Origin: Rotaria macrura
Lineage: Eukaryota > Rotifera > Eurotatoria > Philodinida > Philodinidae
DNA: 64,000 nucleotides
Assembly: GCA_900239685.1 (NCBI GenBank)
Contig: OENT01000049.1
Span: forward strand, 1-64,000
Reading direction: 5' to 3'
This document shows positions 46,197 to 60,755 of the stretch, one piece after another. The translations under genes and the position numbers were made by a program. The first letter of the stretch is position 1, and each line of letters opens with the position of its first letter. The notes below the pieces were generated by a model. That model saw only the letters and a program-made list of their open reading frames with translations. It searched no databases and was not told the origin of the DNA.

Positions 46197-49100
46197 TTGT
46201 TATTTTAATTTTAATGCAATATCACTTAAATAGTTATAAGATAAATTTAATCGAGAAGGCGACGGAACACAAAACAGAAAACTAACTAATGATAAGGAAG
46301 AATAAGCAGCATTAATAGTTAGAAGGTGTTTGATGTCCCTCGTTGATGACGTGTGTATGTGTGCACGTCCCAAGACCGAACGGAAATGAATAATAAAGTA
46401 GAAGGCAAATTGTGTATGTGCGTTTTCTTTTTCTTTCACACTTAAGCATAAGAAAATGATGGAATAGAAGAAATGAACTTTTCCAGCTTGTTTTTCTCCT
46501 ATAACCAATTGATTCGATTTAGGTGCGTGTTGTTAATAACGAGTGAATGAGAAGAAGAAAAAAGGGAAAAGGTAGAAAATATTTTCTTAATTTCAATTAA
46601 ATGCTCTTGAAATGAGAAAGAAGAAGAAGAAGAAATCTAGAAAACGAAGTAAATATAATGCAAACTAAAACTCAATTTTCAGAATCATCAAACATCGTGA
46701 AAGCAATACTTTCCAAAACAAGAACAACTATTATTTTATTACTCACATGACACTCATGAAATAATATTCATATGTCTGAAATACAACAAGAGGAAAATAA
46801 GACAAAACTTGAAATCTATCGTTCAAAAATAGAACGTAAAGACAATAACTCTAGTATACTTTTATATAGTTGTTCTATTTTATGAATAATGATGACTACA
46901 GATCGATCGGCCTACAAAATATGCTCGACGAAAACGATTTTCTAAAACAGTACAAAATATCTGATCAACTTTCAATAGACTAAATCTCTTTGGAAGAAAT
47001 GAATTACTTTCAAAAATTTTCACACCATGTTAAATGTTTTACGAAAAATAAAAGTTCTAATTAAAACTAGAACTTGACAAATTTTCTACGATATCTTATC
47101 ACCAAACTACACTCAATTTACGAGTGTTACCAAAATCAGTTTTCTCCTAGATCCACCCGGGTCAAAATCGTTCGTGTACAATCTTCACACAGATATAGTT
47201 CCACTGTTGAATGAGCTAATAGCTAAAATCATTTCACTCGAAAACAAAAAAACATGGCTTTCAAGGATCTTAATGTTAGTTACGTATAATTGCTAGAAGA
47301 ATATTTCCAAAATAAATTTATCGAAAAATCTTTAACTTGTAAAAATATTCATATTTATTGCATGTGATTCTTCAAAAGTACATTTAACGAACACAAGGAG
47401 TACATCAATAAGATTATAATAGTTTAAATATAGTACGAATAGATTTGACATGATTCAAAACTCTAATCTGAGTTGTATTTATATTCAATGAATAAAATTT
47501 GAATGCTTCAATTTGATGAAGCTGAGAAAAAAAATGAAAGAATGTGTAAATGAGTTAATTAGCATTTGAATGATTCAAAAATTAATGAATAAAGACATTC
47601 CATTAAACGATCGATAATTTTCTCTTTCCTTCTATCATTTTTCTAGTTTTCTTCTTCTTTGTATCTCCAACCATTTATTCGTCATTCTTGTAAAAGAAGC
47701 TTATTGAATAATTATATGTACGTTTCAATCATAGGATGTAAAAATAATCTTCAACAATGTAATACAAACAGTTTCTTTTATGCTTCTTTTTATAAATAGA
47801 CTCAATAGTAAGGCGACTAAGTATGAACGAAACGGCTAAACTCCCGTCAGATAAAGATTCTATATCCTATATAATATTAATTCATCCGTAGGATCGATCG
47901 GAAACATCTGAAGAATACAAAAATGAAATATTTTCACTTTTCTTGAAATTTCATCATCAAATTATATGTTTATTAAAAGAAGTTTATTGATGAATAATAC
48001 TTTCAAGACATATGTGAATAACAGACCTCCATTTTGAAATCTATGCATGTTAGAAAATTACAATGGTGTTTTGATGATTAGGATTTAGGTAGAAATATTC
48101 ACTTTTTGATCACATTTCATTTCGTCCACTATCTGCGTACGGATTATAAACTCATGACTTTGTGTCTAAAGCTTATCTGTAACATGCTGGTGCAATCCTT
48201 ACGCTGTTACCGTAAGTGATACTTGTGTATTGTAAATGAGTCGGAAAAAAGGAGACTATTGAATGATATCCTTACATGTGCTTATGTTCATGAAAGTATT
48301 TAAAAGTAGAAAAGGATGATTCTCCATCAACATGGTGAATAATTCTCAATGTTCGATCGTTTACGAACGTGAATTCTATTCCTAAGGGAAATGTAGGATG
48401 GTAGTAATGTAAAATACAAAGTGAATTTAATTCTCTTCTATATTCTTGAAACACAAAATATTTTGTATGATTGTTCAACAGAAACTAGCCAAATCTTTTA
48501 CATGATAATGAAAAAGTGATTTTCTGATTTTTATCTACAAAAAATACACTTTGGGACGTATCGATGTAATCGACTTCAGTTAGTCTCGTGCGTTGTATGT
48601 ATTGAAAAATATTCATCTTTATCAAAAGAAAAAAACATCGATCTTGTTACATCCCTTACTGTATGTGACCTGTCTCGCACCCCGATAGATATTTGAATTG
48701 AAAATGGCTGACACTCTCTCGCTGACTTATAAACACACCAATGGATATTTCAATAATATTTGTTGATTATAAACTTTCCACTGATTTTGAATCTTCTGAA
48801 AAAAAATACTGAAAATATTCGAAATCAAAACAGTGAATAGTCAGAAGTCACCCGTCTTCTAGCATAATAACCTGTAATCGGTTATATGAATACAGTCAGA
48901 GTCGAAGAGCAATGTTACATATGAAGACACCATTTCATGAATGATAAAGATATGATTATGAAACAAAACTACATTGCACTAATAAACTAAACAATGACAA
49001 ATTGAGTTCTCAACAAATAAAATTTGTACGTATCCACAAAAAGATTTATTATCAATATTTTTGTTTAATAGACATATCATTCGAACATTTACATTATGTT

Positions 49101-49353
49101 CTATTTTATGTGAAAACTCAAAAATTTCGGCACCCATTCATATTTTCATTTGGAAAAATATCCACATTTCGAATGCAACCATTTGTTTTCACAAATCATA
49201 GAGGAATATTACAATATTTCTCGACAGATCGTTTATTTTCTTTTTCTTTTCTTTTATAAAACTTCAGTTGATATAACATTAGATAAATATTTTAATAAAA
49301 AAATGAACTAGACACACGCCAAGATAAGACTAAAAACAAATAAGGATGGTATT
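46197..49353. other. Intergenic region
   Basis: No supported gene over 3.1 kb. A 68-codon minus-strand ATG frame (48272-48478) looks protein-like and ends just before a GTAAGG donor-like sequence, but no partner exon was found. A short (GAA)n lies at about 46618-46636. Confidence 0.4.
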
Positions 49354-52300
49354 TTATTTTTGCGTTAATGTAACACCTTTGAAACCAGTCTTTTGTGTCA
49401 TATTGATCTTGTCACCCCTGTGAATATGAATATATTTGAAAATAATATTTTTCATCGAAAAACGAATACTTACATAGATAAAGCCATGCCTTGACTTTTA
49501 GCGCGAATACGAATATGTCCAGTAACAGGCGAATCAGCGTGTATGGCCGACTTTTCAATACTAACATTAGCTAAAACATCTTCGCCAAATATTGATTTAG
49601 CATAGAGATTTGCAGCCATGAATCCGCAATCACCCGACAAGGCCTTTTCCGGTGTTAAACAACGCATATTGGTTGATTTCAATAAGTAACTTAGATAAAG
49701 ATGAAGATCACGGATTGTTGTATTGATAACAATTTTATTTTCCCATTCGAATTCAATCCACATTTGACGAAATTCGTTGTCTGTACATGTACTTGATACA
49801 ATATAATCCATGATATCAATATGTATATCGTTCAATACAACACAATTACGATCCGATTGCGAACTAGTTATATCATAAACGATATTACCAAAGATAATGC
49901 CATTCTCTGTTGAAGTTACTTTTATATTGGCTTTTATATTCGTAAAATCATGTGGTGCCATGGTTATCGATTGTGGTTTTTCAACGAGTTTAAGATCACC
50001 AAGTGTAGCTAATTCAAGTGTGAGATTTTGCAAGGTGTCAGATGTTTGATTGACTAGAAGAAGAAACATAGAATTTGTCATTGATTCTCTATTGGGTAAA
50101 AAGTGAATCCGACAATAAGCTCGTGGTAATCAACAATACTAGGTAGACTGTGTGTTCTACAATGGCAATTCCCAAGAGTATTTTAATGATTGATTCTATC
50201 AATAAAACATTATGCTCAGTTGTGAAATCAAGGTCTATATGAAAGTCATCTGCGCTAATGTTAAAATTTAATATTTTCTATAAAATCGATACTGAGCATA
50301 GCTTGTTGTTTCAATGAAGTGCGAGCATCATAGAATAAACTAAATGCTCTTGTAGTCAATTAATATTGTGCAGAAGATTTGAATTGAAAAATAAATGTTT
50401 CATGATAGTAAGTAAGAAAATATAGAATTTTCATTGGAAATGTTATTTCGCACATGCAAACTAAGTAGATTGAAAAATATCTAATTGTTTGTGACTTTTC
50501 GTAAATAAAAATCAGTTGACAGAGAAACGATCTGCTCATCTCGAAAAGATTTTTTTTTATTCAAACGATTGATTCATCTATCGAAGAAGCTTGGTATTCA
50601 CATTCATTCTATTCAACACCGGACACAACGCCTTTTTTTAAAGATTGTAACTAACTTAAAAATATAACTGCTGATTATTATTATTGCAATTAAAAATCGA
50701 TCAATTTAAACTTTATTATTATTTAATCGATCATAACATATATTGTTTGTATTAAAATTGTACTAACTGTCATCTTAAACAATCACTCTTGTATCAAGTA
50801 TCTGTGCATGAGCAAGAATCAATACGTTTGAGCATATGCATCGACATTTCAGATCGATTTCAATTTCCAAGAACAACTTTCAAATGTTCTAAAATAGTTC
50901 GAATCGTTTGATTTTACTCAAAAAATATGAAACAAGATATTATTGTCCTCTGACTACGATCTACACTGGCTAGAAAATTCAACTATCACAGAGTACATGT
51001 TGATGTCAATTTTATAGGTCATTATATTTTATAAATGATCTTTTGTATTTGTCATCACTAGTTTGATGATTCATTCTCGCGCATAACTATATTATCCTTG
51101 GAAGTAGATAAAATTCCATAGCAACTAAAAGTTCTTACCAATAAGTACATCAAGGACAATATCATATTGATTAACATTAACATAAGCTTCAGCATAGACT
51201 GGATCACTAAAACCTGTTAGTTGTGTAACTTTACTAAGTTTCGATGAACTAAATATGCTTTCATCTTTCTTTCCAACCGTGCCAATAGCTTGTCTGAGTG
51301 TTAAATCAAGTATATCTTCTTTTTCATCGAATTCACTCGATGCTAATAATTGTGTAAAACGAATTGGATCATCTGGTTCAACACTGGCTGCCTGTGGGAA
51401 TAAAAACAAAAAAGAAGAGAAACATAAAATTTTATTGTCATTTGTTGTAAGAAAACTTTTCGACTGACTTTTTCTTTTGATAATCTCTTTTCGATTTCTT
51501 TTTGTTCTTGTGCTTTAATAGTTAACATATCAGCAAGTGCTGTACGACAATCATGACCAAATATTTGAAATGTTAATGGTAATCGTTCATTTAATAATCT
51601 AATACACATTATCATTCGATCATGATCGTCTTCATTCATCGGTTTCGATGGTAAACTAGTTCGTCCTAGATGTAAAATACTGGCTATTATGAACATTGCT
51701 TCAGCACAAAAACGATTTTGTTTCGTTGCATCATTTTCTAAATTGATATAACGTATAACTAATTTACACAATGATGTTGCTAAAGCAGCGCCAATAAAAA
51801 AGTCTCCATCCAATAAAAATGTTCGTAGTGATGGTGGTCGATTACGATCAGTTGGTAAACCGTTTGGAGCTTTTTTATCTGTTGAATTTGTTGATATGAA
51901 TGCACTTTGTGTTGCGTATGTACCATCGGCTGTAACTAAACGTTGAACTGATGCCGTCATAGATGTATCTTGATCGTCTTTGTTTTCTCCTGTCGAACGA
52001 CGAATTTCATCATCAACTATTGGTAAATCACCTAATGATTGTCGAATGAATGTCATGACATTTTGTATGTCTTCAATCGATGAACAATATTCGCCTAATA
52101 ACCATAATGTTGCGCGAAGTACTTTAACAGATTTTATTTGCCCACATATGTCCAGTAAACGTTGAACTATTAGATCTTTTAAATTTGATAATTTTTGCAT
52201 AACATCACGAATAAAAACAAGAACATCGAGTGCAGCTAATTCATTTTTATCAGCGAGGAATTCGATAAGAACTAAAACGAAATCATACGAATGTATTGTT

Positions 52301-54849
52301 TTTAGCAAAAAAGAAAACCTACGAAATATCATCATAGAACACTATAGCAAGACAAAGACATGACCTACAGATTGAGATATTCATGTTTTATCTTGACATC
52401 AGTCGTGTACCAAGAACATTTCAGTTGTTCGTATTTCTTCCAGCAAATGATTAATGGCACCCTCATCGGTATGTCACTAATTGAAACCTCATTTGATCGT
52501 ATCGGAGTCAAAATATACTTCACATCTTACAAACTCTCTCTTGATCCAAAGCATTCTACGGTGCTGATTATAACCTGTCGAATCACAAAGCTTGTTCTCT
52601 CTTCGACCAGAACTCAATGCTGATACATGCATTGAACAATTCTATAGTCTATTGTAATTTACCGAGACAAGTACAATTGACTTTTATTTTCCGAGTTACT
52701 ACTTAGACAACGTATATCTACGTCTATAACCTATTTGATTGTCATCATGGGGATTTCATATGTGAAAATGTTGAAATTTTTCTACCTGGAATGATTGTAT
52801 TGGCAACATCTGGAAATTTCATGGTACATTGATGTAGAGTTCGAACTAACAATTGTTTATATTTTTCAACATCTTCACTATCTTGTTCATTATGCGTTTT
52901 GGACACTTCTTTTTTTAGAACTAGAACCATTTCATTGATTGTTTTCGATGTCACTAAATCATAACTTAGTTGAAGTGTTTTTTTTCGTACTTCAATATCT
53001 GGTGATGCTAATACACGAAGAATATCCATAACCAATTCTTGTAATATACGTTCATGTGCAGCAATATCTTTTAAAGCAATTAAACGATCAAGAACAATTA
53101 ATTTAACATTATTATCACTTTCCTAAATAAATATAAAAAGTGCACAAATCAAATCAATAGAAGATCTAAGATTGAAGATCAACGTCTTAGTCTGATCTTT
53201 CGTATTCTCTTAATCTTAGAAAAGATTTCTTCCTTGAAGACTAAAATAGATTTTAGAAGAATATCTATTATTTTCAATTCAACTAGAGAGCACAAGTGAA
53301 TCAATGAGTGCTGAGTAATTACGGCAACGTCAATAAAATAGAGGTTTTACCACACATGTTCTCAATACAAAACAAATCATTATTTTACAAATCAAATTCA
53401 TTTTGATTGTAATCGTTGATCTTCAATTTCTTGCAAGCATTTAAAAAAAAAAGAACTGAAGCAAATTTCATACTATTTTCTTAATATTGTAATTCATATC
53501 AATTGATGCATTAGAAGTTTGAAAATGCTGTGAAAAACACTTAAAACTAGGACGATTTCATAGCTATTTAAAAAGACACAAATTTGAGGTGTGGATAACT
53601 TATCAATACATAGAGTACGAACGCAGTTTCATACATGTTCAAAACGCTCGTGTAATATTTCCTCAATTTTTTTCTTAAATCGATAACTCTCGAAACTAAT
53701 AATATTCTCTAACTAATTGATTACCTTAATGATAAGATCAATGTAACAAGCACTTGCTGCTCGAACTGCAGTAGGTGCACTCGATAATGTAATTAATGTT
53801 CCAGCTGCTTCATAACGTACGGCTTGTGATGATGAATTTAGTAAATTATAAATACATCGAATGAATCGTGCCCGTTCACTTGGATTACTATGACAAACTT
53901 TGTAGATTAGTTCAACAATCACTAATTGTAAAATATCGCCAAACGAATTGACCTGATCAATAACATTTGATAGATAGTTTAATGCACGGTCTTGATCAAC
54001 ATGGATAAGCATCATAAATGCATTACGACGACATGACATGTCTTGTTCGACATCCAAAAATTTACCAATTAATTCTGGTGCATCGGGTATGAGAAAATCG
54101 AAATTTTTATAAATTGTGAATATAGCTAAAACTGCATTACGACGAACATAAGAATGGCGATAGTCAAGACAAGCACGAATTGATGGCATTAATGGTTCAA
54201 GTAGTTCAGGTTCTTTAAGTTTACATAGAAATCGAAGTGTTGAACCACGAATAAATTCATTTGGATGTTGAAGATCTTTTCTAAAAATAAGCAGACGTAA
54301 ATCGATTAAAATTTAGCTGTTTCAAAGTGTTTGACTGGAAAATATCTTCCTAGATAATAGCGTCATCAACTTTCATTTTATCAATAGAAAATGAAAGATT
54401 TTTTCTGAACTTAGCAGTCAATCGAAATCACTAGAGTGAACATGAGTCTAGAACAGAAGACAACAAACCAAATTTACCTGTAAGCATCACAGACAAGAAT
54501 CATTTCTTGAAGAAGTTTTCCATCGGCTGTATGTTTAGGTACGATTTCCCAAAAAACCAGTAGTAATTTTTTTATTGCATGACTTTGAGACGGCATGACA
54601 TAACGAATGATAATCATTAATAATGATGGAAATTTTTCGCCATTAAGCATCATGACAATTAATCTTTTCAATGCTTCAGCTTTGATCTAATTAAAATCAT
54701 CTTAAAATTATTTTCTTGAAGAGCCTGCGAACACAAACCTTATCGTTGCCTTTTTCAAGATCTTCACGTAATTGCATTTCACTTGGTGGCTCAAGATCTT
54801 GACTGGTATTTATCAATGTATAGCAAGGTTGTTCGGAGGTAGACATCAT
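49354..54849 (-). CDS. COPB1: Coatomer subunit beta (beta-COP)
   Basis: Minus-strand exons: 54849-54739, 54686-54478, 54280-53725, 53122-52786, 52271-51469, 51391-51139, 50053-49474 and 49417-49354. The introns are 52, 197, 602, 514, 77, 1085 and 56 bp, all GT..AG, and the model closes to 970 aa (human 953). Beta-COP is a large subunit of the COPI vesicle coat that returns proteins from Golgi to ER. Match to animal beta-COP runs end to end: CYTLIN near the start, [43 protein letters not shown], the adaptin-like helical repeats (HEAT) to about 670, [18 protein letters not shown], the appendage domain ([10 protein letters not shown] onward) and [14 protein letters not shown] at the end. It starts Met-Met at 54849. 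No lesion was seen; this is a single, intact housekeeping gene. Confidence 0.96.
50054..51138 (-). other. Longest intron of the beta-COP gene
   Basis: 1085 bp between the trunk and appendage exons. AT-rich, without reading frames or inverted repeats that I could recognise. Its splice ends restore phase 1 exactly. Confidence 0.85.
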
Positions 54850-57800
54850 TTTTAGTTTATCTTTATATCTAAAACTAGAACGAATACTTTAATGAAATTG
54901 ACTAAGATCGTCCATCCTGAGTAGTTTTTTTTCTCTTGAATAATGATCATTTTATTGGAGTTTTAGCACGTGGCACAGTATCATGGAAGACATTTATATT
55001 AGATGAATTCAATCGAATGATAGAGATCTTCAGAATTGCAGTAGTATTTAGAAAGATTCATTAAAAAAAGAATATTGCAAAATACTAACCTCATGTGAAG
55101 ACTCCTAAAAAACTGTAAAGACTCTGTTTTTTTTTCAAAATAAAATATCTCAAGCATAAATCTTAAGCTTTCAATAAAACCTGGTGGATTTTTATTGTAA
55201 GAATCCTGACATTTACTATTCAATGTAATTTTTAATTATAAATTCTTCATTACATGTTAACTTAGAAAATTGATTCTTGTTGTTCTAAGATTTACAACGG
55301 TATTCTCTTACTTTTAGATTTAGTTACGTAGTGGAAAATATCTCGTGTCCTTAGATAAATGTTGGTTCCAACAACGTTCAATTGATGATGTTTATTAAGT
55401 GCGTGCACTATTTTTCCAGAATTTTCTTAACGCGTAATTCTCACTGTATTATTCACAAAAAAAATTAAAAGTTGATTGTATCAGAATATCCTAACATCGT
55501 CGGTATAATTTTTCTATTTAGCCTAGTGCAAATGTTTACTATGATTTTGAAAACGACATTGATTGTAATACTACTCAAGCTGTGAATATCTACAAATAAA
55601 ATTTTTATTAATAAAAGAAAATCGACCTATTTAATCTATAGAGAATTTGCTCCTCGAATGCACAACAATTCAAACGAAGATTTCTACACGCACAAAGTGA
55701 ATATTGATGAAATCAGTCACTATTAGACATGAACGAACGGATTGACACTGGTAAACTGACAATGTCAATTCTACTATAATGTAGATCTATTGTATGACGA
55801 TGCTAGTGCCAAAACAATAACGAAGTATTTGGTTTCCCCAATTTCAAAAATCAAGCTCACAGCTTGAATAACTCAGATGTGAAATCTATTCTATGAAAGA
55901 ATCTACGATGTATTCAAATCATTCATCGACTACAAACTCAACTCTGATCATCATCTTCGAAAACAAATATGTGCGAGTTGATCAGTTATCTAACTTGGTT
56001 CTGTAGAGTATTGGTTTGAGAAACTAATTCTTTTGAGTTCATAGATAATATGTTTGATGTATGCCTTTTTCTTTTCATCGATGCTCTGATTTAGTGTAGA
56101 AGGCAATGAATTCTAAATAGAAATAATATAATACGAGTAATCTGAAGTTTTACGTACTAGAATAGAGAAAATGTGATTTTACGTAAAATTGAATATTATA
56201 TGTGCCTGAAGAAAAAATCCATAGCATATATTTAAGGTTTTAGTCGTTCGTTAACAATTGATAATAATGCATGTAAATAAAATTTTCAAATAATTACTTT
56301 GAAAGTTCTACTTGTGTATTTACTTCATTGAAACTAAGTTTTGCATTAAGACGACTAGTCGAATGTCAAGTTCTCATCCAATATATTTTATATTTTGGTT
56401 CTCTTCATAGGGTCATATGGAGATAGAGCATAACTTTCTTCTAATCCATGGTATTCCGTAAGTAAACATGTCCGTAGAAGTTGATCGGCATGACATGATT
56501 AAGGACCAAGTTCTTTTAGTGAAATTCGCTAAATGATTTCTGATAGAAAACATATTCTTAGTTCTACAAGTTGCATACATATCGATGTTCTCCTCAAAAA
56601 TCGAAACTAATACTTATGGAAAACAGGTATTCGTAAATGAAGATCTCTAAGACGATAAAATCCTTGATTTGATGATTTGTAAAAAAAAAGCAGGTGTTGT
56701 TTGTTAGTCAGATGAAAAAAAAACAAATATTAATAACATACCATTGACGTGGATCATTTATGCACAAACGAATGTGAGACCATAGCTAACGATATGGATA
56801 GATGTCGCCGATTGACTAGACTCTCTAGCTGTCAGCGAAGATTTTCTGACTACATGCAGATGCGGGACATGACTAAACGTCGAATCATCATATCTAAAGG
56901 TGTAAAACTTGACTAAGATATTGCATTCTCAATGTTTCACTTTTGTAGCCGAAATGAGTTCTTTGCAAAGAGAAGTTTTTCGAATTTTTATCTCACTATT
57001 CGATAATAAAGAGTTGATGACGTGTACTTCGTGATAGAAGACAAGCTAGATATAGTATCTTGCTTACTCATCGTATGCATATCTTCGTAATTCGAAAAAA
57101 CTTTGCTCAAACCTACTAAATTTTGATCATTTGAAATTTAGTCAAAAACAACATTAGCGTGCGTCAATGCCATAGGCATTCCTACTTGTATAGTCTATCA
57201 TTGTTAACATTTCTACCTTTCAATATTCTTATGTATTGAATCTCAGAATTTTCCGAAAAACTCTAATCGATTCAAAAAGGATTTAAACTGATGATCAGTT
57301 GAAAACGTAGTTGAATATTGAAGTTGTTAGAGCTGATATTAATGTATTAAATAATATCTATTGACAAACTGTGATAACCATTTGAAGAATACATCTGAAC
57401 GGTTATTCTAATGACTCACTACCGTAAATTAATAATTCGTTGACCAGCACTACTTTTCAGTACGTCGGTCAATTTTCCTGGTAATTTTTCTTCAAAGGAA
57501 ATCCAGTGGAAATAGATCATAACTTTACTCGTTGATGTTGTTGTGGTCAATCATTTGTTTCAAGATAACAATAGAACGTCGTATCATTATCTGTTTGACT
57601 GTCCTTCTGATAAGATAGATTCTCTATTGAGTAAGAATAAAAGATCGTTGAAAATTAGATGTTATGTGTATTTTTCCATATGTCAAATCAATAATTTCCT
57701 TTTTTTAAATATTCGAGGTTCGAAATAATATCAGAAACCAATTACATGTGACATTTCATTTTAATTTACTCTCTAGAATTGTCATAACTATCGCACTCAT

Positions 57801-58139
57801 CGTGCGTATGTTTTGCATACAAGCTTTTGTTAAAGTGTAGCAAATTTTTTTAATATGCCCCAAAACGAGATAAAATAGACGTGACTTATATCAAAATCCC
57901 CAGCAAACTTTTCGACTTGTTTTTATTTACGGATATTCGTCACACATACAATTTATTAATTACATTGTTGAATAGATGAGCTTGTTTGTATTAGCATGAA
58001 TTTACTAAAGTGAAATTCTTTTTTTGTCCTTGAAGAATCTATTCATTGTGTTGTTGGCTGATAACATATTATTGAAACGCACTTTTTCTCCAATCGTGCT
58101 ACGTTACGATTACAGTACGAAAGTGATAAGATAAACTAA
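54850..58139. other. Intergenic region upstream of beta-COP
   Basis: About 3.3 kb of AT-rich DNA between divergently arranged genes, so it likely holds promoters for both beta-COP (left, minus) and the four-helix membrane protein (right, plus). The small frames (54999-55223, 57543-57728) are unconvincing. Confidence 0.45.
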
Positions 58140-58205
58140 ATGTATATAAATTCTTGTGTCACATTACAATTTATTGTTGCACACTCCGTTATACATAGTT
58201 ACGAA

Positions 58206-58667
58206 ATGAATCCTCTTGACGAACGCACAGCACTTATAATTATGCTCATAAGCACTGGTATATCCGCTTTCTTCTGTCTTCTTGGTATAGTAATACCAGG
58301 ATGGGGTGGTTATAGTGTGTTTAAATTTGGATACACATCGACTGGTGCTTTAGCTATAGTATCGTTACTTCTACTGATCGCTTGTGTTGTTATCGTGGTT
58401 CTACTGTTTACAGGCATATACCAACATGAACGTCTTCCACTTCTATTTCTCGGATCATTAATTGTAACCTCCATTATTTTACTGGGAGCAATCGCATCAG
58501 TTTTCGGTGGACTTAGCTCTTCATACAATTTATTAGTCACTGCATTTGCATTTACATATTTAACATCTATTTTTTCGATGTATTGGCATTTTGCTTTGCA
58601 ATCTACAAGCCAAAAGTCAACAACATTTTCAGCCCCTAAGGCATCATCACCACCAGCTGCTCCCTAA
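58206..58667 (+). CDS. Four-transmembrane-helix protein, function unknown
   Basis: An intronless 153-aa protein from the ATG at 58206 (MNPLDERT). An in-frame ATG at 58140 would add 22 residues of less membrane-like sequence. Four hydrophobic segments lie at about 8-31, 47-71, 80-103 and 108-130, with a first loop containing PGWGGYSVFKFGYTSTG and a Ser/Pro/Ala-rich cytoplasmic tail. The layout resembles small tetraspan proteins (claudin, MARVEL or CD20-like groups), but the W-GLW-C-C signature of claudins and the CCG of tetraspanins are absent. AATAAA lies just after the stop (about 58689). I do not recognise a specific family. Confidence 0.7.
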   Translation: MNPLDERTALIIMLISTGISAFFCLLGIVIPGWGGYSVFKFGYTSTGALAIVSLLLLIACVVIVVLLFTGIYQHERLPLLFLGSLIVTSIILLGAIASVFGGLSSSYNLLVTAFAFTYLTSIFSMYWHFALQSTSQKSTTFSAPKASSPPAAP

Positions 58668-60137
58668 AATATATTTTTAACATATTTAAATAATAAACAC
58701 ATCATATTTGAGTGCTTTTATTGCATTAAAATAAATAACACTAGAAAATTGATAATCTATTAAAGAAGTGTTTTTGTTGTCTTTTCAACTTGAACAACTT
58801 GCATAAATTTGAATCTTTAGGTTTTAGGAATAATTATGCCAGAGTAAATGATTTACTACTATTAGAAGAACCTGCTTCAATAACTTCTGCCAAAAGAAAA
58901 AAAAGTAGCCGAATCAAAATTTCAAGAACGAGCATGTGAAAGTTGCAAAACATCGAAAATGAGAAATATCAAAGAAGACTTGAGAATATTTCCACACGGT
59001 ATTTTCCATTGATTTGCATTATTATGTGAAATGTGTGCATAATCGTGGGAATGAATGGATTTAGTAAAGATCCAAATCCATCCCCTCGTCCAATAGCGAC
59101 TATATAGAACGTAATCGAGACCCAGACGAATAAATGAGAAAAAGAATAACATATATTGGCGTAAGAAGAAAATTTTCAACAACAACTATTGAGAAACGAA
59201 TAGGTTATATGTATTTCCCCTACTTTTGTGAAACTCAAATCTATTTTGGAAGAGAATAATGAATGAAAGTCTGAGAGCGAAGTCTTGCTGTTCATTACTC
59301 CTTGTCTACTCATTAAAGATCATAATGAATAGTTTTAATGAAATCCATTGGTTTCTAATTTCAGCCTCAGAGCGAAGTGCGTTGACCAGCTCTTTTCTTT
59401 AGCACAAATGAGAAATTTTTCGATACGATATTCTGTTTCGTCGAAATTCATTTTTTTGAAGAAATTGACTTTCTTTATCTTGCTTCATAACCACAGGAAT
59501 GTCTTGTATCTGAAGGAATTTATAATCTTTGAAAATTATCGTATGTCATGCGAGAACATCGGTAAATTTGAACGATCATTTTGACTTCGGACAATTGCAA
59601 GAAACCGTGGATAATCTGGAAAAAATTCAGACTTGCATCTTACTGTTATGGAGAAAATAGTTTTGTTCTGATAGTTGTGAATCAATCGATGGTGCCCTCC
59701 TCGGCATAGTCAGTGCGTTTTAAATTATGAATTGATAAATAACATTAAAGAACAATGGCAAATTGTGAGATTGTCTTGTTCTAGAAATCGTGTCAATTTT
59801 GAAATCGAAACATAAATATTTGTCGCTTTGTAAGAACGACAACACAGATATATTCTTAGTCTAGCTAATTGTATGCGAATACATAGAAGCAATTGGCAGA
59901 TCTGAAACTTTCTCGATAAATTAATTCTTCGCAGGGTCTATTTTGAATTAAATTTTCAAGAGGAAAATGCAAACACAAGTTTCCTGTTACTTATCGGAAG
60001 TAGTGAATGAAGAGAGTTTTGCACAGTAGTTCACAAAAGAAAACTAGTTGGATCTCCGTGGCAGTGAGAAGTTATTCTGAAATATTTTCCTAGTATTTAC
60101 TACGTCATTAGAACCTACATGGTGTGTACAAGTATGG
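58668..60137. other. Intergenic
   Basis: No gene supported. The word CTGAGAGCGAAGT at about 59270 recurs, slightly changed, at about 59366. Confidence 0.4.
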
Positions 60138-60755
60138 GGGTAAATCAGCGAAAAAATATTTTCGCGAATGCAAAGCAGCGAAGAAAAACAGCGAAAAATG
60201 TTTGAGCGAAGAGATCCGTAGCAAATTTGTTTTTGGCGAAAATACATTTTGTGCGAATTGTGAATGATAAAACAGAGAAGTGTAAAAGAGAGAAATCTTC
60301 AGTTTAATTAACATGAAAAATTATAGTTGTTTTTAATTTAAAAGAAATATAATAGATGAGCATCAATGATATAAAAAAAATACCGATTTAGAAAAAAAGT
60401 TACCCCAATGATAAAATCAATAACTAATTGTAGAATGGTGAGAGTCATGATCATTGATAGACAATGAATAAAATCCAACAGAGTGATTTATTTTTGCATA
60501 TATATGTCAATGAACGATGTAACATCACTTACGGACGATTACATATCGAAAAAAAAGAATAAAATAGATTAACACGCCGAAAAGAGTGAAACGAATAAGA
60601 GCTATCGGATATGTAGACACATTAGCATGATGATTCATCTTCAAACAAACGATCGAATCTTATCAAGAAAAAATTTCTCTAATTTCCACAGTCACTGTTT
60701 TATTGCTAGTGAAAATACGTTGAGCTTTCGCGCTTTTATTTTCGCTCAAACGACA
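60138..60755. mobile_element. Non-autonomous relative of the Mutator-like element
   Basis: The left end contains AAATCAGCGAAAAA and repeated CAGCGAA words (60138-60245). The right end has TTTTATTTTCGCTC facing inward (about 60735-60755). The left tip matches that of the element at 27245 (AAATCAGCGAA), and the internal word GCATGATGATTCATC is shared (60624-60638 and 28232-28246). At about 620 bp and without the FLYWCH coding stretch, it is a deletion derivative of the same family. Confidence 0.55.

Noticed and set aside
46200-46508. 102-codon minus-strand frame upstream of the lectin receptor
   Set aside because: The 12-base first exon at 46196-46185 plus intron gives a proper signal peptide; the longer frame lacks coding character and is not in the spliced frame.
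52360-52623. 87-codon plus-strand frame
   Set aside because: It lies within a beta-COP intron and resembles nothing; chance frame.
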